Shown: positions 7,974 to 16,084 of the stretch, one piece after another
How positions within the stretch are numbered: the first letter of the stretch is position 1
Layout: each line of letters begins with the position of its first letter
Origin: CALKZN01 sp964633815
GTDB lineage: Bacteria; Pseudomonadota; Gammaproteobacteria; Arenicellales; Arenicellaceae
Length of the DNA: 23,465 bases
Direction: 5' to 3'
Assembly (NCBI GenBank): GCA_964633815.1
Contig: CAZWHW010000027.1
Coordinates: 1 to 23,465 of the forward strand
Program-made: the position numbers and the translations under genes
Notes under the pieces: model-generated
What the model was told of the DNA's origin: nothing
What the model saw: the letters and a program-made list of their open reading frames with translations, nothing else
Database searches by the model: none

Positions 7974-8846
7974 ATGAAGTTTAAGCAAATCACGATTATT
8001 GGTGTAGGCTTATTAGGTGGCTCGTTTGCTTTAGCCATGCGAAAGCAAAATACTGTTGATAAAATTGTGGGAGTGTCTCGGCGTTTAAGTAGTGCTGAGA
8101 ATGCACTCGCATTAGGTGTGATTGACGAAGCGACCGATGATATTAAAGATGCTGTCAAAGATGCTAGTTTAGTGTTGATTGCTACACCGATGTTGAGCAT
8201 GCAGACAGTGTTACAGCAAGTAGCGGAAGAGGTTTCAGCTGATTGCTTGATTACTGATGTGGGCAGTGTCAAAAGTACCTTAGTGGATATGGTGCAATCG
8301 GATTATCCACAGTTATTATCGCAATTTGTATTTGCTCACCCGATCGCTGGCGGTGAGCGTTCAGGTGTAAATGCAGCGCGGGCCGATTTATTTACTGATA
8401 AGCATTTGATTCTTGCTGAAACTCATTTAGCCAAACCTGAATTTGTCGCAATGAATCAATCGGTTTGGCGCTCTTTAGGCGCGAAAGTTGTTGAGATGTC
8501 AGCCAGACAGCATGATGCAGTCTTTGCTTATACCAGTCATTTGCCGCATGTAATTGCTTATGCTTTGGTGAATAATTTGCATCAACAAGAAAATAATCAA
8601 CAATTGTTTGAGTTTGCTTCGGCTGGCTTTTATGACTTTACTCGAATTGCATCAAGTGATCCTGTGATGTGGAGAGATATTTGTTTGAGCAATAAGCGGG
8701 AAGTGCTCAATAGTGTTAGACAGTTTTCTGAGCAATTGTCGCGTTTAGAGCAAGCAATTGAACAAAGTGATGCTGATGCATTAAAAGAGATGTTTAGTGA
8801 TGCTAAGCAAGCGCGTGACGAAGGCTTAATTAAAAAATCGCGCTAA
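7974..8846 (+). CDS. tyrA: Prephenate / cyclohexadienyl dehydrogenase
   Basis: Oxidative decarboxylation of prephenate (or arogenate) towards tyrosine, using NAD(P). It has 290 residues. The nucleotide-binding loop is GVGLLGGSFALAM (residues 10-22). LITDVGSVKS and FAHPIAGGERSGVNAA are typical of the family, as are YTSHLPHVIAYAL and GFYDFTRIASSDPVMWRDI in the helical domain. There is no chorismate mutase domain and no ACT domain, so it is the monofunctional form; whether it prefers prephenate or arogenate cannot be read from sequence. An in-frame TTG at 7962 is possible, but the ATG at 7974 puts the Rossmann strand at the usual distance from the N-terminus. No Shine-Dalgarno sequence is visible. 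In Pseudomonas tyrA is fused to aroA; here the two are separate, 29 bases apart. Confidence 0.95.
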   Translation: MKFKQITIIGVGLLGGSFALAMRKQNTVDKIVGVSRRLSSAENALALGVIDEATDDIKDAVKDASLVLIATPMLSMQTVLQQVAEEVSADCLITDVGSVKSTLVDMVQSDYPQLLSQFVFAHPIAGGERSGVNAARADLFTDKHLILAETHLAKPEFVAMNQSVWRSLGAKVVEMSARQHDAVFAYTSHLPHVIAYALVNNLHQQENNQQLFEFASAGFYDFTRIASSDPVMWRDICLSNKREVLNSVRQFSEQLSRLEQAIEQSDADALKEMFSDAKQARDEGLIKKSR

Positions 8847-8875
8847 TTATAACGATTCTATTTTTACAGTTATTT

Positions 8876-10192
8876 ATGATACAGAATTTAATTTCCAATC
8901 CAGTAAGTACTCATTTAAACGGTGCAGTTCGTGTGCCTAGTGATAAGTCAATATCACATCGGTCTGTCATGTTTTCCGCTATAGCTAATGGAACTAGTCA
9001 TGTTAAGAGCTTGCTTGAAGGTGAAGATGTTTTAGCAACAATCGCTGCTTTTCGTGCAATGGGAGTTGCAATTGAAGGTCCAGAAGCAGGCAAATTAACT
9101 GTCCATGGTGTGGGTAAGCACGGCCTGAAAGCGCCAAAAAAAGCGCTTGATATGGGTAATTCTGGTACTGCTATGCGTTTGTTGACTGGTCTTTTGGCGG
9201 CGCAATCATTTGAATCAGTTTTAATTGGCGATGAATCTTTGTCAAAGCGCCCGATGCGCAGAGTTACGGAACCTTTGGCATTAATGGGTGCAATTTGTGG
9301 TACAGATAATGATGGCAGTCCACCGATTCGCATTTCACCAGCCTTGAAGTTGCGGGGTATACATTACGATTTGCCGATGGCGAGTGCTCAGGTAAAGTCT
9401 GCTGTGTTATTAGCAGGCTTGTATGCAGATGGTGAAACTAGTGTCACTGAACCTGCGCCAACTCGAAATCACACTGAAATGATGTTGCAAGCTTATGGTT
9501 ATGACTGTCAAACCAATGGTAATCGCATGACTGTACTGGGCGGTGGTGAATTGACAGCAACAAACATTGATGTGCCAGCGGATATTTCATCAGCCACTTT
9601 TTTTATTGTTGCTGCATCAATTGTGCCGAACTCTTCAGTCACTTTGAAGCACACATGCATTAATCCAACCCGCATTGGCATTATTGGTCTAATGCGTGCT
9701 TTAGGCGCGAATATTGAGCTGGTTAATGAGCAGCAAATTGGCGGTGAGCAAGTAGCTGATATTGTAGTGCGTTCTGCAAAGTTGCGCGGCGCTGAAATTG
9801 ATCCTGATCTTGTGCCATTAGCTATTGATGAGTTCCCTGCTTTTTTTATCGCTGCTGCTTGTGCTGAAGGTGAGACAGTTATCACTGGGGCAGAAGAGTT
9901 GCGCCATAAGGAAAGTGATCGAATTGCGGTGATGATGGAGGGAATGAAGACGCTGGGTATTGAGGTGGAAGAATTTGCTGATGGAGCAAAGATTACAGGC
10001 GGTCAATTTGCTGGTGGTAATGTTCAGTGCCACCATGATCACCGAATTGCTATGTCATTTGCAGTGGCTGGTTTGGTTGCTTCTGACACCGTTACAATTA
10101 ATGACGCGGCGACAGTGGCGACATCGTTTCCGAACTTTGTAGAATTAGGCAATGAAGTGGGAATGCAGTTGATAACCGAAATAGTTGGCTAG
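8876..10192 (+). CDS. aroA: 5-enolpyruvylshikimate-3-phosphate synthase (3-phosphoshikimate 1-carboxyvinyltransferase)
   Basis: Transfers enolpyruvate from PEP to shikimate 3-phosphate, the sixth step of the shikimate pathway. It has 438 residues. Substrate-binding PSDKSISHRS (residues 21-30), DMGNSGTAMRLLTG (92-105), GDESLSKRPMRRV (118-130), ASAQVKSAVLLAGL, TRNHTEMML, the catalytic Asp in AIDEFPAFF, EELRHKESDR and HHDHRIAMSF are all present. The PEP-site glycine (Gly97, E. coli Gly96) is retained, and Leu102 replaces the E. coli Pro101. This GNSGTxMRL pattern is of the type I recall from Pseudomonas and Bacillus EPSP synthases rather than enterobacterial ones. No Shine-Dalgarno sequence precedes the ATG. 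cmk follows after 13 bases. Confidence 0.97.
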   Translation: MIQNLISNPVSTHLNGAVRVPSDKSISHRSVMFSAIANGTSHVKSLLEGEDVLATIAAFRAMGVAIEGPEAGKLTVHGVGKHGLKAPKKALDMGNSGTAMRLLTGLLAAQSFESVLIGDESLSKRPMRRVTEPLALMGAICGTDNDGSPPIRISPALKLRGIHYDLPMASAQVKSAVLLAGLYADGETSVTEPAPTRNHTEMMLQAYGYDCQTNGNRMTVLGGGELTATNIDVPADISSATFFIVAASIVPNSSVTLKHTCINPTRIGIIGLMRALGANIELVNEQQIGGEQVADIVVRSAKLRGAEIDPDLVPLAIDEFPAFFIAAACAEGETVITGAEELRHKESDRIAVMMEGMKTLGIEVEEFADGAKITGGQFAGGNVQCHHDHRIAMSFAVAGLVASDTVTINDAATVATSFPNFVELGNEVGMQLITEIVG

Positions 10193-10205
10193 ATAAGAGG
10201 AATAC

Positions 10206-10898
10206 ATGACAATTCCAATTCTCACGATTGATGGTCCGAGTGGTGCGGGTAAAGGTACAATTTGCCAGTATGTTGCTTTATCGCTTGGTTGGCATTATCT
10301 AGATAGTGGTGCTGTATATCGTTCGCTGGCATGGGTGGCTAGCGAAACAGGGAGTGATCCTGCAGATGAATTAGCAATTGTGGAGCTTGCCTCCGATCTT
10401 CGGTTAGTTTGTAAAGTTAGAGAACATGATACTGCGCAAATTGAAGTCAATGGTCAGATAGTGAATGAAGGATTACGCACAGAAGAAACAGGTGAAATTG
10501 CTTCCATAATTGCTAAAATTCCCGCAGTGCGGAAAGAGTTGTTGGCTATGCAACAAAGAGCAGCGCAATTACCTGGATTGGTTGCTGACGGTAGGGATAT
10601 GGGTACAGTTGTCTTTCCTGAGGCTTTTGTGAAAGTATTTTTAACGGCAAGTGCTGAAGTTCGAGCACAAAGGCGTCACAAACAGTTGCAGTTAAAGGGT
10701 TTTGATGTTAGCATCGCGCGCCTCTTAGAGGCGATTCAAGCTAGAGATGCTCGTGATTCTTCACGGTCTGCGTCACCACTGCGTCCAGCAGATGATGCGA
10801 TTGTGATAGATACTTCAGAATTAAGTATCGATGAAGTTAACTCTCAGGTTTTGGATCTAGTGAAACATAGACTGGCACTTTCGAGCGAAGCAAGCTAG
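10206..10898 (+). CDS. cmk: Cytidylate kinase
   Basis: Phosphorylates CMP and dCMP with ATP, recycling cytidine nucleotides from RNA turnover and lipid synthesis. It has 230 residues. The N-terminal P-loop is GPSGAGKGT (residues 10-18), followed by the CMP-recognition region YLDSGAVYRSLAW, the VADGRDMGTVVFPEA motif, and RDARDSSRSASPL in the lid/substrate region. This arrangement is standard for the family. AGAGGAA at 10196-10202 gives one of the clearest ribosome binding sites in the window. It is tightly linked to aroA and lies just upstream of rpsA, as in most Gammaproteobacteria. Confidence 0.97.
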   Translation: MTIPILTIDGPSGAGKGTICQYVALSLGWHYLDSGAVYRSLAWVASETGSDPADELAIVELASDLRLVCKVREHDTAQIEVNGQIVNEGLRTEETGEIASIIAKIPAVRKELLAMQQRAAQLPGLVADGRDMGTVVFPEAFVKVFLTASAEVRAQRRHKQLQLKGFDVSIARLLEAIQARDARDSSRSASPLRPADDAIVIDTSELSIDEVNSQVLDLVKHRLALSSEAS

Positions 10899-10974
10899 AC
10901 ATAACCTGTTAAATTATCTGACACGATGTTGATAACATTGTGCTGAACAATTTAGCAAATATTTAGGAAATCTC

Positions 10975-12645
10975 ATGAGCGAAAATTTCGCGCAAATGTT
11001 TGAGGAAAGCTCAAACTCAGCGTCAATGTCTATTGGCGAAGTTATCAAAGCTGAAGTCGTTGCCATTGAAGGTGACTTTGTTTTAGTTACAGCAGGCCTT
11101 AAATCTGAGGCAGAAATTGCATTATCACAATTTCCAAAGAATGAAGACGGTGAATATACGATTGATGTTGGACATCGTGTTGAAGTTGTACTTGAATCTT
11201 TTGAAGACGGTCTTGGGCGTACGCGCATGTCGCATGAAAAAGCACGTCGTAAGCGCGTTTGGTTAGAGCTTGAACAAGCGCATGAAAATAATGAAATTGT
11301 GATTGGTCAAATTACGGGCAAAGTTCGTGGTGGTTTCACGGTTGCATTGCAAAATGTCCGTGCATTCTTACCTGGTTCTTTAGTTGATATGCGTCCAGTT
11401 AAAGATAGTACTTATCTGGAAAATCGCGATTTAGAATTTAAAGTGATCAAGATTGATCAAGTCCGTAATAACGTAGTTGTATCGCGTCGAGCGGTCGTTG
11501 AACATGAGCTTGGTGCTGAACGTGAAGAATTATTGGCGAATCTTGAAGAGGGTCAAATTGTTCGCGGTTTTGTTAAAAATTTGACGGATTATGGTGCTTT
11601 CATCAATTTAGGTGGTCTTGACGGCTTGCTACATATCACAGATATGGCCTGGAAACGCATCAAGCATCCGTCTGAGTTATTGGAAGTTGGTCAAGAAGTC
11701 GAAGCAGTTGTCTTAAAGTTTGATAAGGATAAATCTCGTGTTTCTCTTGGTATCAAACAAATGGGTGAAGATCCTTGGGGTGATTTGCCACGCCGTCTTC
11801 CACAAGACTCACGTCATTTTGGTAAAGTCACTAATATCACTGATTATGGTGCTTTTGTTGAGCTTGAAGATGGTGTTGAAGGTTTAGTTCATGTTTCTGA
11901 AATGGACTGGACAAACAAAAATTTACACCCAAGCAAAGTCTGCAAACTAGGTGATGAAGTTGAAGTCATGGTTCTTGAAATTGATGCAGAGCGTCGTCGT
12001 ATTTCTTTAGGTATGAAGCAATGTAAGACTAATCCATGGGATGGTTTTGCTGCTACTCATAAGAAAGGTGATAAAGTGTCTGGTCAAATCAAATCTATCA
12101 CTGATTTCGGTGTCTTCATTGGTCTTGATGGTGGAATTGACGGTCTTGTGCATATTAATGATCTTTCGTGGGACCAAACTGGTGAAGACGTTATTCGCAA
12201 TTTTAATAAAGGTGATGAATTGGAAGCCGTTGTATTGGCAATTGATTCTGAGCGTGAGCGTATATCTCTTGGTCTTAAACAAGTTGCTGATGATCCATTT
12301 GGCGCATATGCGTCTGAGAATAGTAAAGGTACAGTAGTTTCAGGTACTGTGGCTTCTGCGGATGAGCGTGGTGCAGTGATTGCACTTGCTGAGAATGTTG
12401 AAGGTTATATTCGTGCCGCTGAAGTTTCTCGTGAACGAGTTGATAATGTTGCAGACGTCTTGAAAGAAGGTGAGACAGTTGAAGCGAAGATTACTAGTGT
12501 TGACCGTAAGAATCGCCGGGTCTCATTGTCAATTAAAGCACTTGAAGAACAGCAAGAAAGTGCTGATATTGAAGAGTACGCGCGTAAGTCAGAATCGAGC
12601 AGTTCGGCATTGGCAGATCAATTGAAAGAGAAATTAGGCAATTAA
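10975..12645 (+). CDS. rpsA: 30S ribosomal protein S1
   Basis: The largest 30S protein. It binds and unfolds mRNA leaders and is most important for messages with weak Shine-Dalgarno sequences. Its 556 residues match the six-domain form (E. coli has 557). Six S1 repeats lie at roughly residues 21-87, 105-171, 192-260, 277-347, 364-434 and 451-520. Repeats 3 to 5 show the clear signatures LTDYGAFINLGGLDGLLHI, ITDYGAFVELEDGVEGLVHV and ITDFGVFIGLDGGIDGLVHI, and RVSLGIKQ / RISLGMKQ ends. The two N-terminal repeats are more divergent, as expected for the ribosome-docking part. AGGAAA at 10964-10969 is the ribosome binding site. The 76-base gap after cmk may hold a promoter (TTGATA at 10929) but I see no convincing -10. 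Confidence 0.98.
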   Translation: MSENFAQMFEESSNSASMSIGEVIKAEVVAIEGDFVLVTAGLKSEAEIALSQFPKNEDGEYTIDVGHRVEVVLESFEDGLGRTRMSHEKARRKRVWLELEQAHENNEIVIGQITGKVRGGFTVALQNVRAFLPGSLVDMRPVKDSTYLENRDLEFKVIKIDQVRNNVVVSRRAVVEHELGAEREELLANLEEGQIVRGFVKNLTDYGAFINLGGLDGLLHITDMAWKRIKHPSELLEVGQEVEAVVLKFDKDKSRVSLGIKQMGEDPWGDLPRRLPQDSRHFGKVTNITDYGAFVELEDGVEGLVHVSEMDWTNKNLHPSKVCKLGDEVEVMVLEIDAERRRISLGMKQCKTNPWDGFAATHKKGDKVSGQIKSITDFGVFIGLDGGIDGLVHINDLSWDQTGEDVIRNFNKGDELEAVVLAIDSERERISLGLKQVADDPFGAYASENSKGTVVSGTVASADERGAVIALAENVEGYIRAAEVSRERVDNVADVLKEGETVEAKITSVDRKNRRVSLSIKALEEQQESADIEEYARKSESSSSALADQLKEKLGN

Positions 12646-12666
12646 ATTTGTTAAAAAATGATTTTT

Positions 12667-12724
12667 AGCTAAAAAATGTAGGTAGAACGGTTGCTATAAA
12701 ACCGTTCTACCTTTACATTTAGCT
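12667..12724. terminator. Long hairpin between rpsA and ihfB, possible terminator or attenuator
   Basis: GGTAGAACGGTT (12681-12692) and AACCGTTCTACC (12700-12711) form a perfect 12-bp stem with a 7-base loop. The pairing continues outwards, with small bulges, through TGTA/TACA, AAA/TTT and AGCT/AGCT to 12667 and 12724, so the whole element is a near-palindrome of about 58 bases. On the plus strand the stem is followed only by CTTTACATTT. On the minus strand the outer arm ends in a run of six T. It starts 22 bases after the rpsA stop. I read it as an intrinsic terminator or partial attenuator that lowers ihfB relative to rpsA, or as an RNA 3'-end stabiliser. Confidence 0.65.
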
Positions 12725-12751
12725 AGAGAGTAAATTTTTTGTAATATTTTG

Positions 12752-13054
12752 ATGTCTAATAAAACTTTAACAAAATCCGAAATTATTGATCTTTTGACGG
12801 AAACACAGCCTTACCTTTTTCATCGTGATGCAGAGTTAATTGTTAAACATATTCTAGAAGATATGAGTAGTTCACTTGTATCTGGAGATAGGATCGAGAT
12901 TCGAGGTTTTGGAAGTTTTAGTTTACATCATCGTTCAGCTAGAAAGGGACATAACCCGAAGACGGGTGAAGCAGTGAATGTATCAGATAAATTTATTCCG
13001 CATTTCAAACCGGGCAAGGATGTTCGCGAAAAAGTAGATTCCTCAAAGAAATAA
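12752..13054 (+). CDS. ihfB: Integration host factor subunit beta
   Basis: The beta subunit of the IHF heterodimer, which bends DNA sharply at specific sites and shapes the nucleoid, transcription and recombination. It has 100 residues. TKSEIIDLL at the start, DRIEIRGFGSFSLHHR (residues 46-61), and the beta-arm RKGHNPKTGE (64-73) containing the intercalating proline (Pro69) identify the HU/IHF family. The RGFGSFSL core and the position downstream of rpsA identify the beta subunit. The ATG at 12752 follows directly on a TTG at 12749, and no Shine-Dalgarno sequence is visible for either. A palindromic terminator-like element separates it from rpsA, so it may be expressed by read-through or from an unseen promoter. 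Confidence 0.95.
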   Translation: MSNKTLTKSEIIDLLTETQPYLFHRDAELIVKHILEDMSSSLVSGDRIEIRGFGSFSLHHRSARKGHNPKTGEAVNVSDKFIPHFKPGKDVREKVDSSKK

Positions 13055-13145
13055 ATAGTTATAAAAATATATAGTTTTTATACAGAACTCAGTCTTAAAC
13101 TTGCGTTTTTTCAGTTATATTTTCTATAGTGGCTTCTTGCAAAGC

Positions 13146-13168
13146 ATTTAATGTAGATTGCATTAAAT
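13146..13168. promoter_or_regulatory. Inverted repeat upstream of the lapA promoter, possible operator
   Basis: ATTTAATG (13146-13153) and CATTAAAT (13161-13168) are perfect 8-base inverted arms with a 7-base spacer, giving half-site centres about 15 bases apart. They lie 31 bases upstream of the TATAAT at 13199. The placement suits a dimeric activator site just upstream of -35. I recognise no specific regulator. Confidence 0.4.
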
Positions 13169-13198
13169 TTAGTCAGAGCAAAGTGAGGCATTTTTTCC

Positions 13199-13204
13199 TA
13201 TAAT
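13199..13204 (+). promoter_or_regulatory. -10 element of a lapA-lapB promoter
   Basis: A perfect TATAAT, 32 bases before the lapA ATG. The matching -35 position (GAGCAA, 13176-13181) is poor, so the promoter may be weak or activator-dependent, which fits the inverted repeat just upstream. Confidence 0.5.
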
Positions 13205-13235
13205 GTATAGATTGAATAATAATGTGTGAAGCTAT

Positions 13236-13523
13236 ATGAAAAAAATACTATATCTAATCTTTGTCGCTATTTTGGTGCTTTTGTGTGTAAGTTTTGCTGG
13301 GTTTAACTCTGGCCAAATTGTTTCAGTAAAGTATATTGGTTTGCGTTTAGAGAATGAGTTTTGGATTTTTGTGATTGCTGCACTATTGATTGGAATGGTT
13401 CTGGGTTATTTGTTTGCAATTTCTGGCTTAATTAAAAGAAGTGCTAAAGCGAGAAATTTAAATAAACAATTAGTTAAGGCTGAAAGAGAGATTTCAGCTT
13501 TGCAACGCAAATCATCGAATTAA
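13236..13523 (+). CDS. lapA: Lipopolysaccharide assembly protein A, inner-membrane
   Basis: A small inner-membrane partner of LapB (formerly YciS, LapA/DUF1049 domain), implicated in coordinating lipopolysaccharide assembly. It has 95 residues. Two membrane segments are visible: about residues 4-22 (ILYLIFVAILVLLCVSFAG) and 43-63 (FWIFVIAALLIGMVLGYLFA). Between them lies a short periplasmic loop with NSGQIVSVKYIGL, which fits the family. A basic, coiled cytoplasmic tail follows (RSAKARNLNKQLVKAEREI). The gene is 12 bases upstream of lapB, the usual pairing, and follows ihfB as in many Gammaproteobacteria. The ribosome binding site is weak (GAAG). Confidence 0.92.
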   Translation: MKKILYLIFVAILVLLCVSFAGFNSGQIVSVKYIGLRLENEFWIFVIAALLIGMVLGYLFAISGLIKRSAKARNLNKQLVKAEREISALQRKSSN

Positions 13524-13535
13524 GAAGACTTTCAC

Positions 13536-14696
13536 TTGTTTTCTGATTTGATTAGTTTGACGACGTTTAGCTGGTTGTTATTAGTGCTGATTGCGCTGGC
13601 AATCGGTTATTTTTTTGGTGTCAAAAATAAAGCTGGATTAAATAAAGGCGATATTAATCAACGCTATTTACAAGGATTTAATTTTCTTTTAAATGATCAG
13701 TCTGACAAGGCTCTAGAGGTTTTTATCAAAGCCTTAGAAGTGGATTCAGATACGGTTGAACTGCATTTAGCTTTAGGCGGTTTGTTTAGAAGGCAAGGCC
13801 AAGTCAGTCGCGCAACTCGTATTCATCAAAATATCATCGCTAGACCTGGTATAAGTGAAACGCATCGATTTCAAGCAGTGCATGAATTGGCCAAAGATTA
13901 TGTGATGGCTGGGCTGCATGATCGAGCGGAGGATTTGTTTTTAGAGCTAATTGAAAATCATGTCTATTTGGATGAATCATATCAAGCGTTAATGGGTATT
14001 TATGAATCCCAGCAAGAATGGGATAAAGCGCTGGAAATTGCGAACAAATCAAAGGCTAGTGTCATAGTGGCTAAACGAGCTAGTCATTATTATTATGAAC
14101 TTGCGGAGCAGGCGTGCCAGGAAAATCGTTTTAGCAACGCTCGAAAATTTATACAAAAAGCAAGAAACGCTTTTCCTGAATCTAGTAGATATGCATTATT
14201 AAGTGTCAAACTAGCCATCAAAACTGGCGATTTAGACAAAGCGCTAATGATTTATTCTGATCTCGTGCAAAGCTCAATGAATGTGCGTTCACTAATGCAA
14301 TCAACTTTGGTGGAAGCAATGCTGGAACATGGCCATTCTGGTTTGGATGATTTTTTGTTTAAAGAAATTGAAGTTCGTCCAGGGGCTAGAGTGTTACAAG
14401 TTTTCCTTGAACAGAATAAGTATAGTGAACAGGCTTGCGAAAAAGTCTCTGCGAGTGTTTTAAATGCAGGTAGGACTGATCTTAACAGCTGGCTAGCAGC
14501 ACAATTGTCAAAGTTTCCTGAAAATGTTTCTTCTTTATTGCATGAGCGATTTGGTGCCCAAGTCTTAGGTGTTGATATTCACGAACTAGAACTGATAAAG
14601 TACCAATGTTCGGAGTGTGGTTTTAAATCGAAAGTGTTAAACTGGTGTTGTCCAAATTGTAATGTATGGGAATCGCAGGAAGTTATTTCGACATAA
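13536..14696 (+). CDS. lapB: Lipopolysaccharide assembly protein B, TPR and rubredoxin-like metal protein
   Basis: LapB (YciM) is a membrane-anchored cytoplasmic TPR protein. In E. coli it promotes FtsH-dependent breakdown of LpxC and so restrains lipid A synthesis. It has 386 residues (E. coli 389). An N-terminal membrane anchor is visible (WLLLVLIALAIGYFFGV, about residues 13-29). TPR helices run from about residue 37 to 330 (YLQGFNFLLNDQSDKALEVF, LHLALGGLFRRQGQVSRA, YYYELAEQACQ). The C-terminal rubredoxin-like site has CSEC (358-361) and CPNC (372-375), exactly the CxxC...CxxC needed for metal binding. The start is TTG 13536, with AGAAG at 13524-13528 seven bases upstream; starting later would cut into the anchor. 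ftsH, encoding its protease partner, begins at the far end of this window. Confidence 0.94.
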   Translation: MFSDLISLTTFSWLLLVLIALAIGYFFGVKNKAGLNKGDINQRYLQGFNFLLNDQSDKALEVFIKALEVDSDTVELHLALGGLFRRQGQVSRATRIHQNIIARPGISETHRFQAVHELAKDYVMAGLHDRAEDLFLELIENHVYLDESYQALMGIYESQQEWDKALEIANKSKASVIVAKRASHYYYELAEQACQENRFSNARKFIQKARNAFPESSRYALLSVKLAIKTGDLDKALMIYSDLVQSSMNVRSLMQSTLVEAMLEHGHSGLDDFLFKEIEVRPGARVLQVFLEQNKYSEQACEKVSASVLNAGRTDLNSWLAAQLSKFPENVSSLLHERFGAQVLGVDIHELELIKYQCSECGFKSKVLNWCCPNCNVWESQEVIST

Positions 14697-14744
14697 ATGC
14701 TTCTGAGCAGTTATTGGGAAAAGTATAAGTTGTGTAAATAAATA

Positions 14745-16058
14745 ATGACTAATCAAGAAATTCATTACATCCGCCTTGTTGGCATAAAATTAAAAGAAGC
14801 TTTGCTGATTGAGTCTTTTTTGAATATGGCTAGTGATGGCAGTTTTATTGTTAAAGTTGATGACATTGAAGAACATCCTCCCAAAGCTGTTTTGGTTGAT
14901 GAACTATTTCATAGTGATAGCTTAGATGAACAATATCCCGACGCTAAGATTGTAATTATTGGCGATGACACTTTTTATGAGGCTGAAGATTATTTACATA
15001 GGCCGTTAAAATGGAGCACTTTTGAAAAATGCGTTATTTTACCTGTAGTTGAGGTGGTGAATTCAACTATCAACAAATCTGTTTCAGAAGCTACACCTAT
15101 ATCAGAGGCAACAGAAGTATCAGAGATGTCGATAAATAATGTTGATTCGACTGCTAATGCAATTGAGGAAGTTGAACAAGGCTCAAGTTCGATAGAAACT
15201 CAAATAGCTGAAATTGACACAAATCATGGTTTAGTTGAAATTTCAGAAATCGGTTTAATCATGAATGAAGATTTGTCTTCTTCTGGGATTGAGCCAGTTG
15301 CTCAAACGTTAGTTTCTGAATTAAACCAGCCTTTATCTGAATTTTCCATTTCGCAGATTTCTGTAAAAGAAGCAACTCAAGCCAATGAATCAAGTGATTA
15401 TTCGGAGTCAGTTTCTCACTCTTATTCCGAAATAGGAACAGTCATTGAAGAGGATGTTGAGCTGGTTGAGATGGAGTACAGTCGAGTCAAAGCTGAGCGA
15501 GAGCTATTTGAAGGAAAAGGTTTGGTTTTAGGACCTAATATTATTTTTTGGGAAAATTTTGATTGTCTGATGACCGTTAGGTCTCGGCCTGTTCTGTATA
15601 TCTTGAGCTCAATGGGAAATGTTTATAGTGAATACAATTATTTAGATTGGGGTTTGTTGTTAAAATCAAAATATGCGCGGGTTTATCCTTTGCCAAAAGA
15701 TTGGTCAGCTCAAGAAAAGCTGACAAAATATCCGTTGAGTTGGTTGGTATGGTTTTCAAGTATTGCCCGTTCAAGAGGTTATTTGCTTAAATCAATTAAT
15801 AAGGAGGATTTTTTCATGTTGGATGCATGGCCTTCTTTTGATCAAATTTATAATGATAATAATCATTTGCGCTTAAGTTCATTGTTGTCTACTGCTCCTT
15901 ACGATATTAGAGGGTTGGTTGCTAAAACACGTTTGCCTACTAAAGTAATTGTTGCTTATTTAAATGCTTGCAAAAAACAAGGTTTATTAAAAACTTTTCC
16001 ATCAATGGAAGTGGCTATGAAAGAGCAAAAACCGTTCTTGCCTCCAAAGGCAGGATAA
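14745..16058 (+). CDS. Uncharacterised three-part protein: receiver-like N-terminus, acidic linker, winged-helix-like C-terminus
   Basis: I do not recognise a named family for this 437-residue protein. Residues 1 to about 98 alternate hydrophobic strands and helices (HYIRLVGIKL, KAVLVDELF, AKIVIIGDD) and end in YLHRPLKWSTF, suggesting a degenerate receiver-like fold; a conserved phospho-acceptor is not convincing. Residues about 103-240 are low-complexity and rich in Glu, Ser, Thr and Ile, with SEAT repeated, probably a disordered linker. Residues about 250-437 form a conserved-looking domain: GLVLGPNIIFWENFD, YPLSWLVWFSSIARSRGYLL, LDAWPSFDQIYND, then NHLRLSSLLSTAPYDIRGLV and IVAYLNACKKQGLLKTF, which reads like a winged helix. 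No signal peptide or membrane segment is visible, so it is probably cytoplasmic. It lies 48 bases after lapB and 26 before dapB, all on the same strand, without terminators. A regulatory role is inference only. Confidence 0.75.
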   Translation: MTNQEIHYIRLVGIKLKEALLIESFLNMASDGSFIVKVDDIEEHPPKAVLVDELFHSDSLDEQYPDAKIVIIGDDTFYEAEDYLHRPLKWSTFEKCVILPVVEVVNSTINKSVSEATPISEATEVSEMSINNVDSTANAIEEVEQGSSSIETQIAEIDTNHGLVEISEIGLIMNEDLSSSGIEPVAQTLVSELNQPLSEFSISQISVKEATQANESSDYSESVSHSYSEIGTVIEEDVELVEMEYSRVKAERELFEGKGLVLGPNIIFWENFDCLMTVRSRPVLYILSSMGNVYSEYNYLDWGLLLKSKYARVYPLPKDWSAQEKLTKYPLSWLVWFSSIARSRGYLLKSINKEDFFMLDAWPSFDQIYNDNNHLRLSSLLSTAPYDIRGLVAKTRLPTKVIVAYLNACKKQGLLKTFPSMEVAMKEQKPFLPPKAG

Positions 16059-16084
16059 ATACTAAAATTTTTTGAGAATTATAT

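Noticed and set aside
13060..13082. TATAAAAA/TTTTTATA inverted repeat after ihfB as a terminator
   Set aside because: The stem has only A and T pairs and would be unstable. Such repeats are common by chance in AT-rich gaps.
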